64,000 nucleotides of DNA from Bryobacteraceae bacterium (GTDB taxonomy: Bacteria > Acidobacteriota > Terriglobia > Bryobacterales > Bryobacteraceae), in the NCBI GenBank assembly GCA_026002875.1, contig BPGE01000001.1, positions 2,914,001 to 2,978,000 of the forward strand, read 5' to 3'. Numbering within the stretch: the first letter of the stretch is position 1; the number at the start of each line of letters is the position of its first letter. Of this stretch, positions 16,807 to 25,276 are shown in pieces. The notes under the pieces are model-generated. The model was not told the origin of the DNA. It saw only the letters and a list, made by a program, of their open reading frames with translations, and did no database searches. The position numbers and the translations under genes were made by a program.

Positions 16807-17328
16807 TCACTTCCTGTCCGAGTGCAGGAACTCGACGGTGACCCCCAGCAGCTTCTCGCTGTCGATATACACGTAATCCCCGTTGTCGCGGTCGTAGCGG
16901 CCGCGGTGCAGGACGGGCATCTTCAGGGCGGCGGCGCGGGCGATCGCCTCGTCCAGGTTTTCCACCTGGAAACCCAGATGTTGCACGCCCTCGCCGTGCT
17001 CGTCCAGAAACTGCCGCCACGAGGTCTCGCCGCCTACCGGTTCGATCAGCTCGAGCACCACCTGGCCAAGCCGGAAAAACGCGAGTTTGGCCCGGCCGGA
17101 AGAGGGCTTGCCTCTGTAAACGACCTTCACTTCTTCGCCCGGGCGCGTCGTCGTGATGGCGGGAACAGGCATCCCCAGCACGGCCGCCCATCGCCGGGCG
17201 GACGAGTCGATATCGCGGGTGACAATGGCCACCTGCACGATGGTTTTCATTCCCGGATCCAGTCCGGCGGGCTCCTGCGCAGGCAGCAGCCACGGCGCGA
17301 GAAGAAGCAGAGCAGTGGTTCGCAGCAT
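16807..17328 (-). CDS. Exported VOC (glyoxalase-fold) protein
   Basis: A 173-residue protein with a signal peptide (LLLLAPWLLPAQ) followed by a single vicinal-oxygen-chelate domain. VQVAIVTRDIDSSARRWAAVLG and HLGFQVENLDEAIARA are typical of the methylmalonyl-CoA epimerase/glyoxalase-like branch. Metal-binding residues expected near the start of each beta-alpha module are only partly kept (the first His is replaced by Gln/Ala), so activity is uncertain. A VOC domain with an export signal is unusual. Confidence 0.75.
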   Translation of the reverse strand: MLRTTALLLLAPWLLPAQEPAGLDPGMKTIVQVAIVTRDIDSSARRWAAVLGMPVPAITTTRPGEEVKVVYRGKPSSGRAKLAFFRLGQVVLELIEPVGGETSWRQFLDEHGEGVQHLGFQVENLDEAIARAAALKMPVLHRGRYDRDNGDYVYIDSEKLLGVTVEFLHSDRK

Positions 17329-17419
17329 GACTTCTGTTTACCACCGCAAAGCCGCGCGTGCAGCGCCGCCGGAAACAACCTGGCCGCAAGCGGACTGTTG
17401 GCGCGTCTGCGAAACGAAG

Positions 17420-20176
17420 CTAACGCTGGATTTCCTCAGCCCCGCCGCGCGCGGCAGGCCCCGGGAAGCGGAACACGGCATTTAAAAAAGCCACGTTCAG
17501 CCCGTCATGGAAAGCCCGGAAATTCGGATCGGCCGTGAAGCCCACCACCGAGCCTCGGCCCTGGTTCGACACGATGACGAACGGCTTATAGGCGAGCTGC
17601 TTGCGGTTCTCTTCCCAGAGATAGCCGGACAGCAGGAGCCTGTCGGCGGCCTCGTACACGATGGCGTTGACGCCGCGGTCCTTCTTGATGGGCGTGAAAA
17701 TCGCGCGGCCGTCGACCAGCACGTTCACCGTCTCCGGCAGGCCGGCGGTTACCCACGTTTCCGGATCGACCCGCGCCCGGACGATGACGCCGGCCACCTC
17801 GTAGGGAAGCGGAGATTCCGGTTCGATCGCATTCTGGAAGTCCTCTTCCTTCGTGAACAGCTTCCCGGGAACGGGGCCCGCTGCCTGCGCCGGGGGCTGC
17901 GCTCCGGCCGCTGCGCCGGGTTGCCCTGCCGCGGGTTTCGCTGCTTCCGGCTGACGGGCGCCGGAAGCAGGCGCGCCCTCCCGCGCCAGCTGCTCCTGCT
18001 GCACGGCCAGCAGGTTCGCCTGCGGGCTGGCCAGCCACGACACGGCGCCGCCGATGCCGATCAGCACGCCGCCCTCCCGCACCCACTGCTGGATGCGCGG
18101 CGCGGCGCTGTTCAGCGCTGCGCCGTACCCGCCGCCGAAACCTCCTGCGTTCGGCAGGATCAGGACGTGGAAGCGGTTCAGGTCCGCCGACGCGAGCGAG
18201 CTCGCGCGGATCACCGTCACCGGGTAGCCGTACTGACGCTCCAGCACGTATCGCGTCGCGCCAGCCGAGAGCGAAGACGTCGGGCTGTCCCACACCAGCG
18301 CGATGCGCGGTCTCCGCACGGCGCTCACGTAGTTGCTGCCGAAGTCGATGCCGTCTTCCACCCAGCTTGTATTGGTGGCGATCACTTCCGCTCCGCTGGA
18401 AGCGGCGAACCGCGCCACTTTGTCATGCACATCAGCGCTGTTCTGCCTGACGTGCACGATAAGCGTTCCGGAAGGATACCTCCGGCCGTTCTGCGTGAAC
18501 GGCTTGTTGGCCGTATGCACGCGCAGCCCGCCGCGCAAAGCCGCCGTCAGGAACCGCCCCGCCGCCTGCGTGCCCCACGGGACAAGATAGGCGACCTCGG
18601 CGCGCCCGCTGACAGCGCCTTTGGGCTGATACGGGGCGGCGACAGGCGTCGCAGCCACGTTCACCGGCGACTCCAGTCCGTCGCATTCGACGTTGTACAT
18701 CAGCGGCAGGCTCCAGCCCGTGACGTCGTAAATTTCATCCGGCAGCCCTTTCTTGCGCCGGCGCTCCTGCTCCTTGACGAACGCCTCCTCCATGGGAACG
18801 TTCCTGTCGAGGAGCACGCGGATCAGCCGCTTGCGCGGCTGCGCGGCGCTGATCAGGTACGAGCCCGCGGGATACTTCCTGCCGCCGGCTTCGAACTCGG
18901 CGTTCGCCCGCCGCACCTCGATGCCATGTTCGGCCAGCACGCCCGCCAGCTTGTCCACGGCGCTCGGATCGCCGCGCCTCGCGAGCACGTATTCCTTCAC
19001 CGGCTCCGATTTGCCCTCTTCCACCGCGGTCACCTGGTAGCGCCAGAAGCTTTCCAGCAGCCTCTCGCGCTGCTGCGCCGCGGTTTCGCACGTGGCGATC
19101 GAAGCGACGAAATGCTTTTTCACGCTTTCCTGGTACCCGTACAGCGTCTCGTCGGAGCGGCGCACCACCAGGCCGCGGACGCTCGCATTCTCATAGGTCA
19201 TCCCCATGCCGCCGTAAAACCACGGCCACGAGGCCCCGTAGCCGGGATAAAACTCGTCGAACACCTCCCGCGTGAAATACGGCCAGCCGAAACGGTCGAA
19301 ATATTTCGCATTATTCTGGCCGAACCACTGCATCTGTTTTTTCTGTTCGGCTGTTATATGCGGGTTGTAAGGGGGCGCTCCGGGCGTGAAAAAGTACGTG
19401 GAATTCGACCCCATCTCGTGCAGATCGACAACCACGTGCGGCAGCCATTCGCGCAGGTAGCGGACGCGGCCGAGCGTCTCGGGCTGCGTGAGCGCGAACC
19501 AGTCGCGGTTCATGTCGAACAGGTAGTGGTTCGAGCGGCCGCCCGGCCACGGCTCGGCCCGCTCTGCGGCGGTGGGCTCCTCGTCGGGCTCCAGCCCCAC
19601 GTTGGTCGTGAAATTGTGGATGAAGCGCGCCCGCCCGTCGGGATTCTGCAACGGATCGAGCAGCACGACGACATTCCTGCGGATCTGATCCGCCATCGGA
19701 TCCTGGCGCGCGGCCAGCAGGTGGTAGGCCGTCAGCAGCGCCGCGTCGGGCGAGGAGATCTCGTTGCCGTGCACGCCGTACATCAGCGCCAGCACTGACG
19801 GCCCCGTGGCGATCAGCTTTCGCGCTTCCCCTTCAGCCGTCTTCCGCGGATCCGCCAGCCGCTGCTGCGCAGCCTTGATTTCACTGATGCGGCGGACATT
19901 CTCTTCCGAGCCGATGACGGCGTAGATCAGCCGCCGCCCTTCCCACGTCCGCCCGTATTCGAACAGCCGGATGCGCGACGGCGCCGCCGCGGCGAGCGCC
20001 TCGAAATACCGCACAATCTCTTCCGGCGTCGCGTGGCGCGTCCCAGGCTCGAATCCGAGCACCTTCTCCACCGTGGGAATGCCCGGATCGTATTGCGCGC
20101 CCGGCCAGAACTCGAACTTCTGCGCAGAAACCGCGGCGGCAGCGGCAGCCGCCAGCAGGAACAGCCTTCGGTACAT
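17420..20176 (-). CDS. Secreted M14-family zinc carboxypeptidase-like protein
   Basis: A 918-residue protein with a signal peptide (YRRLFLLAAAAAAAVSAQ). The M14 zinc site is H136-G-N-E139 with the third ligand in DLHE (His253). DMNRDW and a later GMGMTYE segment match the family; residues 580-800 form a GATase1-like region (LPNAGGFGG...), a layout common in long M14 proteins of Acidobacteriota and Bacteroidota. Residues about 720-770 are a low-complexity Ala/Pro/Gln linker. The open frame extends upstream to 20587 through hairpin-repeat DNA, which is not coding; the start is fixed by the signal peptide and a -10 box seven bases upstream. Confidence 0.85.
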   Translation of the reverse strand: MYRRLFLLAAAAAAAVSAQKFEFWPGAQYDPGIPTVEKVLGFEPGTRHATPEEIVRYFEALAAAAPSRIRLFEYGRTWEGRRLIYAVIGSEENVRRISEIKAAQQRLADPRKTAEGEARKLIATGPSVLALMYGVHGNEISSPDAALLTAYHLLAARQDPMADQIRRNVVVLLDPLQNPDGRARFIHNFTTNVGLEPDEEPTAAERAEPWPGGRSNHYLFDMNRDWFALTQPETLGRVRYLREWLPHVVVDLHEMGSNSTYFFTPGAPPYNPHITAEQKKQMQWFGQNNAKYFDRFGWPYFTREVFDEFYPGYGASWPWFYGGMGMTYENASVRGLVVRRSDETLYGYQESVKKHFVASIATCETAAQQRERLLESFWRYQVTAVEEGKSEPVKEYVLARRGDPSAVDKLAGVLAEHGIEVRRANAEFEAGGRKYPAGSYLISAAQPRKRLIRVLLDRNVPMEEAFVKEQERRRKKGLPDEIYDVTGWSLPLMYNVECDGLESPVNVAATPVAAPYQPKGAVSGRAEVAYLVPWGTQAAGRFLTAALRGGLRVHTANKPFTQNGRRYPSGTLIVHVRQNSADVHDKVARFAASSGAEVIATNTSWVEDGIDFGSNYVSAVRRPRIALVWDSPTSSLSAGATRYVLERQYGYPVTVIRASSLASADLNRFHVLILPNAGGFGGGYGAALNSAAPRIQQWVREGGVLIGIGGAVSWLASPQANLLAVQQEQLAREGAPASGARQPEAAKPAAGQPGAAAGAQPPAQAAGPVPGKLFTKEEDFQNAIEPESPLPYEVAGVIVRARVDPETWVTAGLPETVNVLVDGRAIFTPIKKDRGVNAIVYEAADRLLLSGYLWEENRKQLAYKPFVIVSNQGRGSVVGFTADPNFRAFHDGLNVAFLNAVFRFPGPAARGGAEEIQR

Positions 20177-20183
20177 GTCTTCC

Positions 20184-20189
20184 AGAATA
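20184..20189 (-). promoter_or_regulatory. Candidate -10 box (TATTCT), leaderless type
   Basis: On the minus strand TATTCT lies seven bases before the ATG of the M14 peptidase, with no room for a ribosome-binding site. Confidence 0.45.
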
Positions 20190-20261
20190 CAATCCCGCCC
20201 CGGAGCAGCTGCCGCAGGAGCATCCCTGCCCCTGCGGACCATCAGCGGGAACGAAAATCCC

Positions 20262-20595
20262 CGCCCCTTCCCCAACGGGCTTCCTCTCGCGCTACGATTT
20301 CCCCTCGCGCTTGCCTCCAGACTTCCCCTCGCGCTTGCGCGAGGGCTGCATCCCAACCGTGCCCCCCTCGCCCTCTCCTGCGCACTTCCCCTCGCGCTTG
20401 CCTCCAGACTTCCCCTCGCGCTTGCGCGAGGGCTGCATCCCAACCGTGCCCCCCTCGCCCTCTCCTGCGGGCTTCCCCTCGCGCTTGCGCGAGGGCTGCA
20501 TCCCAACTGTACCCCCCGCGCCCTCTCCTGCGGGCTTCCCCTCGCGCTACGACTTCCCCTCGCACTCGCGCGCAGGCTGCATCCCAACCGTGCTT
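20262..20595 (-). repeat. Hairpin-repeat array 1 (four units, degenerate)
   Basis: Four copies of a unit read on the minus strand as GGTTGGGATGCAG, a nine-base hairpin (CCCTCGCGC, two bases, GCGCGAGGG) and GGAAGCCCGTTGGGG. The CAT of each unit is at 20349, 20436, 20499 and 20580. The 63-base step is the family norm; the 87- and 81-base steps contain extra partial copies of one hairpin arm (24 and 18 bases), suggesting slippage. The last unit has a mismatched stem. It fills the gap between two minus-strand genes. No ORF here is real. Confidence 0.9.
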
Positions 20596-20637
20596 CCCTG
20601 AGCCGCGAAATCGAACGGCCAGCCGCCCGCCCCCGGC

Positions 20638-22011
20638 TCAGCCGGATTTCACGACCGGCCAGAATTCGCTCTCCGTGCGCGCCTCGCGCATCAGGCGGGC
20701 GATCTCCTGCACAATGGCGGGCCGGGCCCCGGCCAGGTTGCGGCTCTCGTGCAGGTCCTCGTCGAGGTTGTACAACTCGATGGGTCCGTCAGGGCCCTTC
20801 CGGATTCCCTTCCACGGCCCCATGCGGACGGCCTGCGAAAAGCCGCCTTCGTGGAACTCCCAATAGAGATAATCATGGGGCTTCTGGGCCTGCCCGAGCA
20901 GCGTGGGAACAATGGACATGCCATCGAGACCCGAAGGCGCAGGCGCGCCGGCCAGTTCGGCGAACGTCGGCAGCACGTCCCAGAACGCCCAGGGAAAATC
21001 CACAGTGCGGCCGGCGCGGATGCGCGCGGGCCAGCGGGCGATGGCGGGCACGCGGATGCCGCCTTCGGTCAGATCGCGCTTGATGCCGCGCAGGGGACCG
21101 GAGGACTCGAAGAAGGACGGACTGTGGCCGCCCTCCTTGTGCGGACCGTTATCGGAGGTGAAGAGGACGAGCGTGTTGTCGTCGAGCCCCTTCCGCCGGA
21201 GAGCGGCCATGATCCGGCCGATGTCGGAGTCCATGCGGGTGATCATGGCCGCGAACCCCTTCTCGGGCCGAGGCCAGGGCCTGTTTTCGTAGGGCCCGTA
21301 GGAGGGCACTTCCATGCCGTCGCCGGAATCGCGGCCCATCTCGTTGTTGGCGTGCGGCGCCGTGTAGCAGAGGTGGAGGAAAAACGGATTCGAAGCGTTC
21401 TGTTTTTCAATGAACTGGATCGCCCGCCGAGTGAACAGGTCCGGAGCGTAATCCCCGCGCTGCAGCCCCATGTTGCCGCGGCAGAGGTAGGCGGTCTCGC
21501 CGTCCAGCAGATGCTCGGGGTAGTAGTTGTGCGCGTGCAGCTGCGAGAAGTAGCCGAACCACTCGTCGAAGCCCTTGCGCGTGGGATAGCCCGTCGAGCC
21601 GAGCTCGCCAAGGCTCCACTTGCCGAACAGCGCCGTGCGGTAGCCGGCCGACTTCAGAATCTCGGTCACGGTGATGTCCGTCGGCCGCAGGGGAAGGTCC
21701 GGCGAGCGGTTGCCGCGGGTCCGCGCATGGCCCGTGTGCAGCCCGGTCATCAGGGAACAGCGCGACGGCGCGCAGACGGTCGAGCCGGCGTAGGCGCTCG
21801 TGAAACGGATGCCCTCCGCGGCCATGCGGTCGAGATTCGGAGTATGGATGCGGGTCTGCCCGTAGCAGCCGAGATCGCCGTAGCCCAGATCGTCGGCGAG
21901 AATGAGAACGATGTTGGGGCGGGGGGCTGCAGGCGGGCGGGGCTGCGCGGCCGCGGCGGCGGCAACGGAAGCGGCGAGGAATTGTCTGCGGTTCACCATC
22001 GGCGTGCCCAT
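20638..22011 (-). CDS. Exported sulfatase (arylsulfatase family)
   Basis: A 457-residue sulfatase. The formylglycine motif is C80-A-P-S-R, metal-binding acids are in ILADDLGYGD, and HKEGGHSPSFF and SDNGPH are further family signatures. The N-terminus has twin arginines in NRRQFLAASVAAAAA, a Tat-type signal. The upstream gene ends inside this start, an overlap of 19 bases; ATG at 21999 is an alternative start. It would desulfate a sulfated sugar or steroid in the periplasm and needs an anaerobic or formylglycine-generating maturase, not found in this window. Confidence 0.9.
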   Translation of the reverse strand: MGTPMVNRRQFLAASVAAAAAAQPRPPAAPRPNIVLILADDLGYGDLGCYGQTRIHTPNLDRMAAEGIRFTSAYAGSTVCAPSRCSLMTGLHTGHARTRGNRSPDLPLRPTDITVTEILKSAGYRTALFGKWSLGELGSTGYPTRKGFDEWFGYFSQLHAHNYYPEHLLDGETAYLCRGNMGLQRGDYAPDLFTRRAIQFIEKQNASNPFFLHLCYTAPHANNEMGRDSGDGMEVPSYGPYENRPWPRPEKGFAAMITRMDSDIGRIMAALRRKGLDDNTLVLFTSDNGPHKEGGHSPSFFESSGPLRGIKRDLTEGGIRVPAIARWPARIRAGRTVDFPWAFWDVLPTFAELAGAPAPSGLDGMSIVPTLLGQAQKPHDYLYWEFHEGGFSQAVRMGPWKGIRKGPDGPIELYNLDEDLHESRNLAGARPAIVQEIARLMREARTESEFWPVVKSG

Positions 22012-22916
22012 TCTTTCATGCTTTCCTTCAGTGCAACCACCGTCTGGACGTGCAGGTCCACGGTGTCATCCGTGCGGCGCGCATATCCGCCGGCCAGAGT
22101 GACGACGACTGGCACGTGCTTGCGGAGCGCGAGGTCGAAAACCAGCCGGTCGCGCGCATACAGGCCCTCTTTCGTGAGAGAGAGGCCGCCGAGCTGATCG
22201 TCCTCGTAAGGATCGGCGCCGGCCACATAGAACAGAATCTCCGGCCGGAACCCGAGCACCGCCGCTTCGCATGCAGGGCGGAGCCGCGCCAGATATTCCG
22301 CGTCTCCAACGCCGTCTTCCAGGTGAATATCGATCGTCGAGGGCGGCTTCACGGCCGGATAGTTGTTGAAGTGGTGGATGGAGAGCGTAAAGACGCCCGG
22401 GTCCGGACCGAAAATCCCGGCCGTCCCGTTGCCGTGGTGCACGTCCACGTCGACGATGAGAGCTTTCCTCAGCAGCCCCTCGTTCTGCAGCGTGCGGACA
22501 GCCACCGCCACGTCGTGCACGGCGCAGAAGCCCTCGCCATGCGCGGCGAAAGCATGATGGAAGCCGCCGCCGATGTTGAAGCCCGCCCCGTCGGACAGCG
22601 CGCGGCGGGCTGCCAGCAGTGTTCCGCCGGCGGCGAGAAAGACGCCCTCCACCATCCGGCGCGAATACGGGATCTCCAGCTTCAGCACTTCCTGATAGCT
22701 GAGCTTGCCGCGTTCGAGTTTCCGGATCCATTCCTCCGTGTGAACCAGCAGCAGCTGCTCGCGCGAGACCGGCTGCGGCTCGATGAAGTCATCCGGCGAG
22801 GCGATCCCCTGATCGAGCAGCCGTTGACGGATCAGGCGGTACTTCTGGGCTGGAAAGATGTGCGCGCCCAGATGGAGGTCGTACTGTTCGTGGTAGACGA
22901 GCTTGAACGGCAGCAC
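21993..22916 (-). CDS. Histone-deacetylase-family protein (class IV-like)
   Basis: A 307-residue zinc amidohydrolase of the arginase/HDAC fold. The conserved His pair is at 120-121, the metal ligands are D158 and H160 in DVDVHHGNGT, and D235 in GADPYEDD. The sequence is nearest in pattern to class IV/bacterial HDAC-like proteins, including AcuC relatives that deacetylate acetyl-CoA synthetase. It follows the phosphate acyltransferase gene by nine bases, suggesting a shared transcript for acyl-phosphate or acetate metabolism. Substrate (protein lysine or polyamine) cannot be told. Confidence 0.85.
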   Translation of the reverse strand: MLPFKLVYHEQYDLHLGAHIFPAQKYRLIRQRLLDQGIASPDDFIEPQPVSREQLLLVHTEEWIRKLERGKLSYQEVLKLEIPYSRRMVEGVFLAAGGTLLAARRALSDGAGFNIGGGFHHAFAAHGEGFCAVHDVAVAVRTLQNEGLLRKALIVDVDVHHGNGTAGIFGPDPGVFTLSIHHFNNYPAVKPPSTIDIHLEDGVGDAEYLARLRPACEAAVLGFRPEILFYVAGADPYEDDQLGGLSLTKEGLYARDRLVFDLALRKHVPVVVTLAGGYARRTDDTVDLHVQTVVALKESMKEWARRW

Positions 22917-22925
22917 AGGGCGCTC

Positions 22926-23921
22926 CTAGGCGCCCGCCTGGAGAGCCGTGAGAATGCCCAGGCGGTAGATGTCCTCGGCCGAGCAGCCGCGCGAGAGATC
23001 GTTGGCAGGACGGGCGAAGCCCTGGAAGAGCGGTCCCGTGCAGACGGCGCCGCCGAGCCGCTCCACCAGCTTGACGCCGATGTTGGCGCTGCCGACGTCG
23101 GGGAAGATGAGCGTGTTGGCCCTGCCCGCGACCGTCGAGCCGGGCGCCTTCGAGCGGCCGACGCTTTCCACCAGCGCAGCGTCAGCCTGCAGTTCGCCGT
23201 CGACGTGGAGATCGGGGCGGCGCGCTTCCACAATGCGGCGGGCTTCGATCACCTTCGAAGCCAGCGGATGTCTGGCCGAGCCTTTGGTGGAAAAAGAAAG
23301 CAGGGCCACGATCGGCTCCACGCCAATGACGCTCGCCACCGTGTCCGCCGTGGCGATGGCGATGTCGGCCAGTTGCGAGGGCGTGGGATCGATGACCAGC
23401 GCGGGATCGGCCATGGCCAGCACGCCTCCTGCGCCGCATTGTTCCGCGTGCGTGCACACGATCATCACGCCCGAGGCGGTCTTGATGTCGGGCCGCATTC
23501 CGATGGTGCGGTGCGCGGCTCGGAACGTGTCGGCTGTTGTCGTGGCCGCGCCTCCGACGAAGCCGTCGGCATCGCCGGCGGCCACCATCAGACCGGCGAA
23601 GACAAGCGGATCGAGCGCCATGCGGCGCGCTTCCATCTCCGTGATTCCGCGCGACCGGCGCTTCTCGTGAAGCAGGCGCGCGTAATCGCCGAGCTTCGGG
23701 TTATTCTCCGGCTGCTCGACGACGACGCAGGAGGCCACCTGCCCGCTCGGCCGCCCCATCAGAATCGGAATGGCCAGCTCCTCCGTGCAGAGGCGGTTGG
23801 CGGCGGCGATGACGCGCGGGTCTTCCCCTTCCGGGAAGGCGATTCTCTTCTTCTTGATCTGCTGCCGCAGCCGCTCTTTCTGGCGTTCGAAAAATCGGCG
23901 GGCGGATTCCGGCTCCTGCAT
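22926..23921 (-). CDS. Phosphate acetyl/butyryltransferase family protein
   Basis: A 331-residue protein matching the Pta/Ptb catalytic domain: FPEGEDPRV near the start, ADTFRAAHRTIG, VDGELQADAALV and a NTLIFPDVGSANIG-type C-terminal motif. It converts acyl-CoA and phosphate to acyl phosphate. It stands alone as the short catalytic form without the N-terminal domains of long Pta. Close linkage to the HDAC-like gene hints at a role in acetate and protein-acetylation balance. Whether it prefers acetyl or longer acyl groups is unknown. Confidence 0.85.
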   Translation of the reverse strand: MQEPESARRFFERQKERLRQQIKKKRIAFPEGEDPRVIAAANRLCTEELAIPILMGRPSGQVASCVVVEQPENNPKLGDYARLLHEKRRSRGITEMEARRMALDPLVFAGLMVAAGDADGFVGGAATTTADTFRAAHRTIGMRPDIKTASGVMIVCTHAEQCGAGGVLAMADPALVIDPTPSQLADIAIATADTVASVIGVEPIVALLSFSTKGSARHPLASKVIEARRIVEARRPDLHVDGELQADAALVESVGRSKAPGSTVAGRANTLIFPDVGSANIGVKLVERLGGAVCTGPLFQGFARPANDLSRGCSAEDIYRLGILTALQAGA

Positions 23922-23956
23922 GAATCTCTCATTCTAACGCCCGCGGAGCGGCCCGA

Positions 23957-23985
23957 TTCACCGCCGCCGCCGCCGGGCTTACAAT
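23957..23985 (+). promoter_or_regulatory. Candidate sigma70-like promoter for mdh
   Basis: TTCACC (23957-23962), a 17-base spacer and TACAAT (23980-23985). It lies 73 bases before the mdh ATG, which has a good AAGGAAGGG ribosome site, in the gap between divergent genes. Confidence 0.4.
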
Positions 23986-24058
23986 CGAAGAGGACTGCCT
24001 GCCGAGGGGCGGGCCTGCCGCAATCTCGTTCAAGTTCTCGACAAGGAAGGGTCCTGAT

Positions 24059-24997
24059 ATGCGGAAAAAAGTCACGGTCGTGGGCGGCGGAAACGTCGGC
24101 GCCAACTGCGCGCTGCGGATCGCCGGCAAGGAACTGGCTGACGTCGTTCTCGTGGACATCGTCGAAGGCATGCCGCAGGGGAAGGCGTTGGACATCCTCC
24201 AGTCCGGACCGGTGGAAGGCTATGACGTGATGGTCACCGGCTCGAACGACTACGGGCCGACGGAAAACTCCGATATCGTCATCATCACCGCGGGATTCCC
24301 GCGCAAACCCGGCATGAGCCGGGACGATCTGCTGATGGCCAACTACGAAATCGTGAAGAAGGCCACGGAGGAGTCCGTCCGCTACTCCCCCAATGCGTTT
24401 CTCATCCTGGTGACCAACCCTCTGGACGCCATGTGCTGGGTGGCCTACCAGATTTCGAAGTTCAGCAAGAACCGCGTGATGGGAATGGCCGGCGTGCTGG
24501 ACACGGCGCGCTACCGGACATTCCTCGCGATGGAGCTGGGCGTCTCGGTGGAGAGCATCTCGGCGCTCGTTCTCGGCGGGCACGGCGACACGATGGTGCC
24601 CCTGCCGAGGCTGACGACCGTCGGCGGCATTCCGCTGCCGGAGCTGCTGCCCAAAGAGAGGATCGACGCCATCGTGCAGCGCACGCGCGACGGCGGTGCG
24701 GAGATCGTGAAGCTGCTCAAGACCGGCAGCGCCTACTACGCGCCCTCGGCAGCCGCTGTGGAAATGGCCGAATCGATCCTGAAGGACAAGAAGAAAGTGC
24801 TGCCCTGCGCCGCATATCTGGAAGGCGAGTACGGCCTGCACGGGCTCTTCGTCGGCGTCCCGGTGAAGATCGGGGCCAACGGCATCGAAAAGATCTACGA
24901 GCTCTCGCTCAACGAGGAAGAAAAAGCGCAGCTGCGGAAGAGCGCCGACGCCGTGAAAGAGCTGATCGACGTGCTGAAGGAGAAGGCGGGGCTCTGA
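24059..24997 (+). CDS. mdh: Malate dehydrogenase
   Basis: A 312-residue NAD-dependent dehydrogenase of the LDH-like MDH type. [11 protein letters not shown] is the dinucleotide site, [16 protein letters not shown] has the substrate Arg pair (83-loop), VTNPLD and the catalytic His in GGHGDTMVP are present. Interconverts malate and oxaloacetate in the TCA cycle. AAGGAAGGG seven bases upstream sets the start. A strong hairpin follows the stop. Confidence 0.95.
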   Translation: MRKKVTVVGGGNVGANCALRIAGKELADVVLVDIVEGMPQGKALDILQSGPVEGYDVMVTGSNDYGPTENSDIVIITAGFPRKPGMSRDDLLMANYEIVKKATEESVRYSPNAFLILVTNPLDAMCWVAYQISKFSKNRVMGMAGVLDTARYRTFLAMELGVSVESISALVLGGHGDTMVPLPRLTTVGGIPLPELLPKERIDAIVQRTRDGGAEIVKLLKTGSAYYAPSAAAVEMAESILKDKKKVLPCAAYLEGEYGLHGLFVGVPVKIGANGIEKIYELSLNEEEKAQLRKSADAVKELIDVLKEKAGL

Positions 24998-25005
24998 GTC
25001 CGGGC

Positions 25006-25031
25006 GCAGCGGCGCCCCCGCGCGCCGCTGC
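25006..25031 (+). terminator. Terminator-like hairpin after mdh
   Basis: Ten-base perfect stem GCAGCGGCGC / GCGCCGCTGC with a six-base loop, nine bases after the mdh stop. No T run follows. Confidence 0.55.
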
Positions 25032-25079
25032 CTCCCCCGCGCCCGCCGCGCAGTGCCCGAGACAGGCGGACGGGCGCGG

Positions 25080-25085
25080 TACAAT
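25080..25085 (+). promoter_or_regulatory. Candidate -10 box (TACAAT) for small membrane protein
   Basis: TACAAT lies 24 bases before the ATG of the small gene at 25110, leaving room for the GAGGG ribosome site. The -35 region is not convincing. Confidence 0.35.
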
Positions 25086-25109
25086 ACAGACTCGCGCAGA
25101 GGGTGCGTG

Positions 25110-25220
25110 ATGGATGAGCAAACCATCCGGATCGCCAGCGGAATTCTGGCGGCCGTCTGTTTTCTGCTTCTGCTCCAGCGGCGCGCCCGGCGCAAGTCGA
25201 AACAGAACCCGGAGACCTGA
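25110..25220 (+). CDS. Small single-pass membrane protein (36 residues)
   Basis: MDEQTIRIASGILAAVCFLL, then LLQRRARRKSKQ: one hydrophobic helix (about residues 6-22) with an acidic front and a strongly basic tail, so the N-terminus should face outward. A purine-rich AGAGGG lies seven bases before the ATG and a TACAAT box precedes it. It sits just before the SET-domain gene. Too short for family assignment; the call rests on composition, ribosome site and promoter. Confidence 0.5.
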   Translation: MDEQTIRIASGILAAVCFLLLLQRRARRKSKQNPET

Positions 25221-25276
25221 AACCTTCCCGCGTCCGGACGGACGAAGCGCCTTCCGGGACCCGCGGCCAGACCCCT

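Noticed and set aside
20242-20587. N-terminal extension of the M14 carboxypeptidase through array 1
   Set aside because: The frame is only open because of the repeat. A signal peptide and a -10 box fix the start at 20176.
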